Below are positions 59,602 to 64,000 of a stretch of DNA of 64,000 nt, piece after piece. This stretch comes from Paracoccus hibiscisoli (GTDB lineage Bacteria; Pseudomonadota; Alphaproteobacteria; Rhodobacterales; Rhodobacteraceae). Every line of letters begins with the position of its first letter. Position 1 is the stretch's first letter. The stretch is from the NCBI RefSeq assembly GCF_005048265.1, contig NZ_SUNH01000015.1:1-64000 (forward strand). The letters are read 5' to 3'. Made by a program: the position numbers and the translations under genes. The notes under the pieces are model-generated. The model had not been told where the DNA came from, ran no database searches, and saw nothing but the letters and a program-made list of their open reading frames with translations.

Positions 59602-61049
59602 CCGCGCCAGAATCGCGGCAGCAGCAGCACCAGCACCGAGACCAGCTCCAGCCGACCCAGGAACATGCCAAGCGTCATCAGCCACTTGGCCGAGGTCGGG
59701 AAATCGGCGACCGATCCGTTGGCGCTGATGCCTGGGCCCCAGACCGGGCCGATATTGGCGATCGCCGTCCAGGCGGCGGTCAGCGCGGTGCGCGGGTGCA
59801 GCCCGGTCAGGGACAGGCCCACGATCAGCAGGCCGAAGGTCAGAAAGAACAGCGTAAAGAACGCCATGACCGAATCGACCACGTCCTGATCCAGCGGCTG
59901 GCCGCCATAGCGCAGCGGATAGATGCGGCGCGGCGATTGCATGCGGCGGATCTGCGCGCGGACGGCCTCGAACAGGACCAGGTATCGGAACACCTTGACC
60001 GAACAGCCCGTCGACCCGGTGCAGCCGCCGATCAGCCCCACAAGGACCAGCACGACCAGCGGCAGGTGCCCCCATTGCGTCACGTCGGTCGAGGCAAAGC
60101 CCGTCCCCGAAAAGGTCGAGATGACGTTGAACACGGTCTCTCTCAGCATTTCCTCGGGGTGGGCGGTCTGGCCCAGCCACAGCACCCGGTACAGGATCAC
60201 CACCCCGCAGGCATAGGCCGTCCAGCGCAGATAGGCGCGCACCTGCACGTCGCGCCACAGCGGCGCCGCCTGGCCGCGCATCAGCTGGACCATGCGGATG
60301 AACGGGATCGAGGCCAGCAGCATGAACACGCAGGCCGCCCATTCCGGCGCGCCCAGAAACTGTCCGAAGCTGGCGTCATAGCTGGAGAACCCGCCCGTCG
60401 AAATGGTGCTGAGCGCATGGACGATCGCGTCATAGCCGCTGAGCCCCAGCAGCAGATAGGTGATGATGCAGGCGCCGGTCAGGATCAGATACAGCTGCGT
60501 CATCTCTCCGGCGATCTGGCCCGCGCGGGGCAGCACCTTGCCCATCGTATCGAACCCTTCGGAGCGAAAGAACTGCATGCCGCCGACCTTCATCACCGGC
60601 AGGAACACCATCGCCACGACCACGATCCCCAGCCCGCCCGACCATTGCAGGATCGACCGCCACAGGTGGATGCCACGCGGCATCCCGTCCAGCACGGGGA
60701 ACACGGTCGTGCCGGTGGTGGTGAAACCCGACATCGATTCGAACATCGCATCGGTAAAGCTGGCATCCGGCGCGCCCAGCACAAAGGGCAGCGCCCCGAA
60801 GGTCGGCAGCACCAGCCAGATCCCCGAGGTCAGCAGGAACGCCTGGTGCAGCGTCAGGTGGTCATAACGCCCCGCCGTGGTGACCGCGATCATCACGCCC
60901 GCGACCATGGTCATCACCGCCGATTGCAGGAACACCACCCAATGCGGATCGCCGTTCCAGGCATCGACCGCCATCGGGAACAGCATGAACGCGCCGATCG
61001 CGGTCAGGATCTTTCCGATCGGATGGGCGACGGGGCGGAGGTCTATCAT
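59598..61049 (-). CDS. trkH: TrkH family potassium uptake protein
   Basis: Potassium-translocating subunit of a Trk/Ktr system in the inner membrane. 483 residues from the ATG at 61049 (an upstream ATG at 61073 is less usual). Four pore loops are readable: SGFTTTGTTVFP, STISTGGFSSYD, STFSGTGFASTD and IANIGPVWGPG, each with the selectivity glycine. Needs a TrkA partner not in this window. Its stop codon overlaps that of the convergent exported-protein gene. Confidence 0.93.
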   Translation of the reverse strand: MIDLRPVAHPIGKILTAIGAFMLFPMAVDAWNGDPHWVVFLQSAVMTMVAGVMIAVTTAGRYDHLTLHQAFLLTSGIWLVLPTFGALPFVLGAPDASFTDAMFESMSGFTTTGTTVFPVLDGMPRGIHLWRSILQWSGGLGIVVVAMVFLPVMKVGGMQFFRSEGFDTMGKVLPRAGQIAGEMTQLYLILTGACIITYLLLGLSGYDAIVHALSTISTGGFSSYDASFGQFLGAPEWAACVFMLLASIPFIRMVQLMRGQAAPLWRDVQVRAYLRWTAYACGVVILYRVLWLGQTAHPEEMLRETVFNVISTFSGTGFASTDVTQWGHLPLVVLVLVGLIGGCTGSTGCSVKVFRYLVLFEAVRAQIRRMQSPRRIYPLRYGGQPLDQDVVDSVMAFFTLFFLTFGLLIVGLSLTGLHPRTALTAAWTAIANIGPVWGPGISANGSVADFPTSAKWLMTLGMFLGRLELVSVLVLLLPRFWRG

Positions 61050-61198
61050 CGCCTCTGGTTGCCGCGCGGTCACGGTCGCGTCAAGGGTCGTGAGGGGGCG
61101 CCCCGCAGCGCGCAGGGCGTCTGTGGCGCGGCGGCCCCTTGAATGGCGGCCTTGGGCAGGTTACGTTTTGTTCAACTTGTCATCGGAGGGCGTGTGTC

Positions 61199-62320
61199 AT
61201 GACGCCCAAGCGTCCTGCGGGTGCGGACGTGGTCCCGAGAAATACGGTCGAACCGTCGGGCACCCGACACCCCGAGGAGGGGGCGCTTTATGCTGCGCTC
61301 GACCTTGGGACCAATTCTTGCCGGATGCTGATTGCCCGACCGACGGGCAGTCAGTTTCAGGTCGTCGACAGCTTCTCCAAGCCGGTTCAGCTTGGTCAGG
61401 GGCTGGAAGCTTCGGGACGCCTGTCCCGCAGCTCGATGGCGCGTACCGTTCACGCGCTTCAAGTCTGCAAGCGCAAGCTGGACCAGCACAAGGTGCGCAA
61501 CATGCGCCTTGTGGCGACCGAGGCGTGCCGGCGCGCACGCAACAGCCGCGATTTCCTGCGCACCATCCGCCGCGAGACCGGCCTGCCCATCGAGATCATC
61601 GGGTCCGAGGAGGAGGCGCGGCTGGCGGTGATCAGCTGCGCGCCGCTGGTCAGCCACAAGACCGAGACGCTGATGGTCGTCGATATCGGCGGCGGCTCGA
61701 CCGAGCTGGTCTGGATCGACCTGGAGGACGTGGAGCCCAAGGAGCGGCCTCGCGCCATCATGCGCCTGTCCGACGGCTTCGGGAACCCGCAGCCGGGTGG
61801 CGCGCGCGTCGTCGACTGGATCAGCGTGCCGTTGGGGGTTGCGACCCTGCGCGACCAGTTCGCGGATGTCGAGGACGATCAGGGCCGGTTCGCGCTGATG
61901 TCGTGGTTCTTCGAGGAGGCGCTGGCGAATTTCACCCCCTATGCCGACGGATCGCCCGATGAGGGGTTCCAGATCATCGGCACGTCGGGCACCGTCACCA
62001 CGGTCGCGGCCAGCTTTCTGGGCCTGCGCCGCTATGACCGGACCAAGGTGGACGGGCTGGAGATGACCAGCGACCAGATTGACCGCGTCATCCACAGCTA
62101 TCTGCAGCTGGGCCCCGAGGGGCGGCGCACCGACCCGCGGATCGGCCGCGAACGCCATGCGCTGATCATGTCGGGCGCGGCGATCCTGCAGACGCTGATG
62201 CGGGTCTGGCCCACGAACAAGCTGTCGGTCGCGGATCGCGGCCTGCGCGAGGGGTTGCTTTATGCCCAGATGGTGCGCGATGGGGTGCTGGCGCCGGAAG
62301 GTTTGAACGGAGTGGCATGA
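61199..62320 (+). CDS. Ppx/GppA family phosphatase
   Basis: Exopolyphosphatase or guanosine pentaphosphate phosphatase, ASKHA fold. 373 residues: [15 protein letters not shown] (phosphate 1), [18 protein letters not shown] (phosphate 2), and [11 protein letters not shown] (adenosine-type motif). The ATG at 61199 follows CGGAGGG. It lies one base before rlmE, a pairing seen in related genomes. Ppx versus GppA cannot be separated by eye; the short length (no C-terminal domain) is common in alphaproteobacteria. Confidence 0.88.
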   Translation: MTPKRPAGADVVPRNTVEPSGTRHPEEGALYAALDLGTNSCRMLIARPTGSQFQVVDSFSKPVQLGQGLEASGRLSRSSMARTVHALQVCKRKLDQHKVRNMRLVATEACRRARNSRDFLRTIRRETGLPIEIIGSEEEARLAVISCAPLVSHKTETLMVVDIGGGSTELVWIDLEDVEPKERPRAIMRLSDGFGNPQPGGARVVDWISVPLGVATLRDQFADVEDDQGRFALMSWFFEEALANFTPYADGSPDEGFQIIGTSGTVTTVAASFLGLRRYDRTKVDGLEMTSDQIDRVIHSYLQLGPEGRRTDPRIGRERHALIMSGAAILQTLMRVWPTNKLSVADRGLREGLLYAQMVRDGVLAPEGLNGVA

Positions 62321-62321
62321 G

Positions 62322-63074
62322 ATGACGAAGACACCGACCAGCCGGGACGGCAAGACCAGCGGGCGCGGTGCGCGCGATCTGCGCGTGCGCGTGAAATCCG
62401 CCAAGGGACGCAAGCTGTCCTCGACCCTGTGGCTGGAACGGCAGCTGAACGACCCCTATGTGGTCCGCGCGAAGCGCGAAGGCTATCGCGGGCGGGCGGC
62501 CTACAAGATCATCGAGCTGGACGACAAGTACCGCTTTCTGGTGCCCGGCGCGCGGGTCGTCGATCTGGGCTGCGCGCCCGGCGGCTGGTGCCAAGTGGCG
62601 GTGGCCCGCGTGAACGCCCTGGGCGAGAAATCGGGCAAGAAGGTCGGGCGCGTGCTGGGCCTTGACCTGCAGGAGGTCGATCCGATCGCGGGGGCCGAGA
62701 TCCACGTGCTGGATTTCCTGTCCGACGGCGCGGATGATCTGGTCAAGGGCTGGCTGGGCGGGCCTGCGGATGTGGTGATGTCGGACATGGCCGCATCGGC
62801 GTCCGGGCACAAGAACACCGACCACAACCGCATCGTGGCGCTGGTCGAGGCGGCGGCCCAGCTGGCCTTTGACGTGCTGGAGCCGGGCGGGACCTTTGTC
62901 GCCAAGGTCCTGGCAGGCGGCGCCGAGACCGAGATGCAGGCGATGCTGAAGCGCAACTTTACCAAGGTCGCCAACGTCAAGCCGCCCGCCAGCCGCAGCG
63001 ACAGTTCCGAGAAGTTCGTCGTCGCCATGGGGTTCCGCGGCCGCGAGGCGCTGACGGGACCCGAGGCGGGCTGA
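62322..63074 (+). CDS. rlmE: 23S rRNA 2'-O-ribose U2552 methyltransferase
   Basis: RlmE/FtsJ. 250 residues with a basic N-terminal extension, SAM motif [15 protein letters not shown] and the K-D-K-E catalytic set: Lys in [11 protein letters not shown], Asp in [11 protein letters not shown], Lys in FVAKVLAGG and Glu in SEKFVVAMG. It methylates U2552 of 23S rRNA late in 50S assembly. Its ATG follows the Ppx/GppA stop by one base, so they are co-transcribed. Confidence 0.95.
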   Translation: MTKTPTSRDGKTSGRGARDLRVRVKSAKGRKLSSTLWLERQLNDPYVVRAKREGYRGRAAYKIIELDDKYRFLVPGARVVDLGCAPGGWCQVAVARVNALGEKSGKKVGRVLGLDLQEVDPIAGAEIHVLDFLSDGADDLVKGWLGGPADVVMSDMAASASGHKNTDHNRIVALVEAAAQLAFDVLEPGGTFVAKVLAGGAETEMQAMLKRNFTKVANVKPPASRSDSSEKFVVAMGFRGREALTGPEAG

Positions 63075-63082
63075 ACGACCGC

Positions 63083-63940
63083 TTAGTCCGGCGTGCGGGT
63101 CATCTGCTGGCGATAGGTTTCGGGCGTGCGCCCGGTGGCCGCCACGAAGATCCGCGTGAAATGGCCGTGGCTGGCATAGCCCAGATCCTGGGCGATGCGC
63201 GGCGTGGGCCGGTCGGTATGGCGCAGCAGTTCGGCGGCGCGTTCCAGGCGCTGTTCGTGCACCAGATCAATCGCGCGGCGGCCGCGCGCCTGAAGGCAGG
63301 CGCGGTCCAGCTGGGTCAGCGTGGTGCCCAGGTCCTGCGCCAGATCGGCCAGGGTGCGGTCGGACCCGATCTCGCTGGCGGACAGGGCCAGGAACCGGTC
63401 GACCAGTGGCCGGTCGGCGAGCGCCGCGCCCGCGGAGGTGCGGCGGTCGCGCTCCGGGTCCAGCCGCGACAGGCGCAGCGACAGCACGTTCAGATAACAG
63501 TCCAGCGCCTTGCGGTCGGGGCTGCGCGCGGCCTCCTCGACCAGGGCCTGCAGGGTGGCGGCCAGGACCGCCGCGCCCTGACCGATGCAACCCGCCGTCA
63601 CGCTGCGGGGCAGGGGGGGATCGACCTCGGCCACCAGTTCGGGAGAGATCAGCAGCACATGCCCCTCGGCCCCGGCGCGGGGGCGGGCGGCAAAGGCCGT
63701 CCCTGAGGGGATGAACCGCACGTCGCCCGGCTCCAGGATGGTGCCGCTGCGCGGGAAATCCAGCCGCATCCGCCCGCCGGTGACCCAGATCAGCGTGTGG
63801 TCGGGGCGGGTGCGGGGCTGGACGGGCGGGGTCGCGCTGCCCCAGGTGAAGGCGCCGATGGGCAGCAGGCGCAGGCTGGCGCGGCGCGGTGCGGTGCGGC
63901 GCGAGGCCGGCGTCACGCGCACGGTCAGCGCGTCAGGCAC
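63083..63940 (-). CDS. AraC family transcriptional regulator
   Basis: 285 residues from a GTG at 63940. The frame stays open to the window end (63941-64000) without a stop, so the true start may lie outside. The N-terminal part is cupin-like (HTLIWVTGGRMRLDFPRSGTILEPGDVRFIPSGTAFAARP); the C-terminal AraC double HTH covers about 190-285 (TLADLAQDLGTTLTQLDRACLQARGR and IAQDLGYASHGHFTRIFVAATGRTPETYRQQM). The regulated genes are not visible in this window. Confidence 0.87.
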   Translation of the reverse strand: MPDALTVRVTPASRRTAPRRASLRLLPIGAFTWGSATPPVQPRTRPDHTLIWVTGGRMRLDFPRSGTILEPGDVRFIPSGTAFAARPRAGAEGHVLLISPELVAEVDPPLPRSVTAGCIGQGAAVLAATLQALVEEAARSPDRKALDCYLNVLSLRLSRLDPERDRRTSAGAALADRPLVDRFLALSASEIGSDRTLADLAQDLGTTLTQLDRACLQARGRRAIDLVHEQRLERAAELLRHTDRPTPRIAQDLGYASHGHFTRIFVAATGRTPETYRQQMTRTPD

Positions 63941-64000
63941 GACGATGCGCCCATAGGACAGCGCCGCAGGGGTGGTGCGCGGCAGCGTCGCGCCCGTGTC

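Overview
The window looks like the chromosome of a Paracoccus-type member of the Rhodobacterales (Alphaproteobacteria). It is very GC-rich with strong G/C third-position bias. It carries gene sets typical of that order: UPF0262, DUF2948, DUF6446, an RSP_2648-type PIN protein, and a TCA-cycle supercluster with genes of the ethylmalonyl-CoA pathway. These assignments come from reading the sequence; no database search was run.

Layout. Positions 1-1870 are the worn edge of an integrated element: the 3' end of an IS3-family element lies inside an IS481-family transposase pseudogene, which itself truncates a tyrosine integrase gene next to a tRNA-Thr(GGT). Positions 2008-6325 hold small-protein/murA/DUF2948 and hisD/UPF0262/LMW-phosphatase. 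Positions 6322-9138 hold a DUF1127 gene, a divergent LysR regulator and a doubly broken methyltransferase pseudogene. Positions 9141-16690 are an Entner-Doudoroff/upper sugar-phosphate block (edd, a RlmI-like methyltransferase, a PIN protein, zwf-pgl-pgi) in which edd and zwf share a palindromic operator-like site. Positions 16737-31863 are housekeeping: ftsY, a GlxA-type regulator, class II DAHP synthase, an LpxL-like acyltransferase, an EamA transporter, tkt, a CorC/HlyC-like protein, xerD, an unknown exported protein, aroK-aroB, a leucine dehydrogenase-like enzyme and ssb.

Positions 32079-54336 are dominated by central carbon metabolism. Leftward run sucC, a lipoprotein gene, sucD, a lipoprotein gene, sucA, odhB (with two lipoyl domains), two small genes, lpdA and a lytic transglycosylase, plus mdh and an exported protein upstream. 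Rightward run a TauE/SafE permease, an Mcl2-type malyl-CoA thioesterase, nnrU, a DUF1737 gene, mesaconyl-CoA hydratase, then sdhC-sdhD-sdhA, two lipoproteins, a sulfotransferase-like gene and sdhB. The sucC and sdhC upstream regions each carry a pair of TGTGATCACA palindromes with the same 21-bp repeat distance, which suggests common control of 2-oxoglutarate dehydrogenase/succinyl-CoA synthetase and succinate dehydrogenase.

Positions 54484-64000 hold glyS-DUF6446-glyQ (glyS contains a low-GC patch), an exported SPOR/PG-binding-like protein, trkH, ppx/gppA, rlmE and an AraC regulator that may run off the right edge. Most small unknown genes here are lipoproteins or membrane proteins embedded in the metabolic operons; they and the shared operators are the least explained parts of the window.
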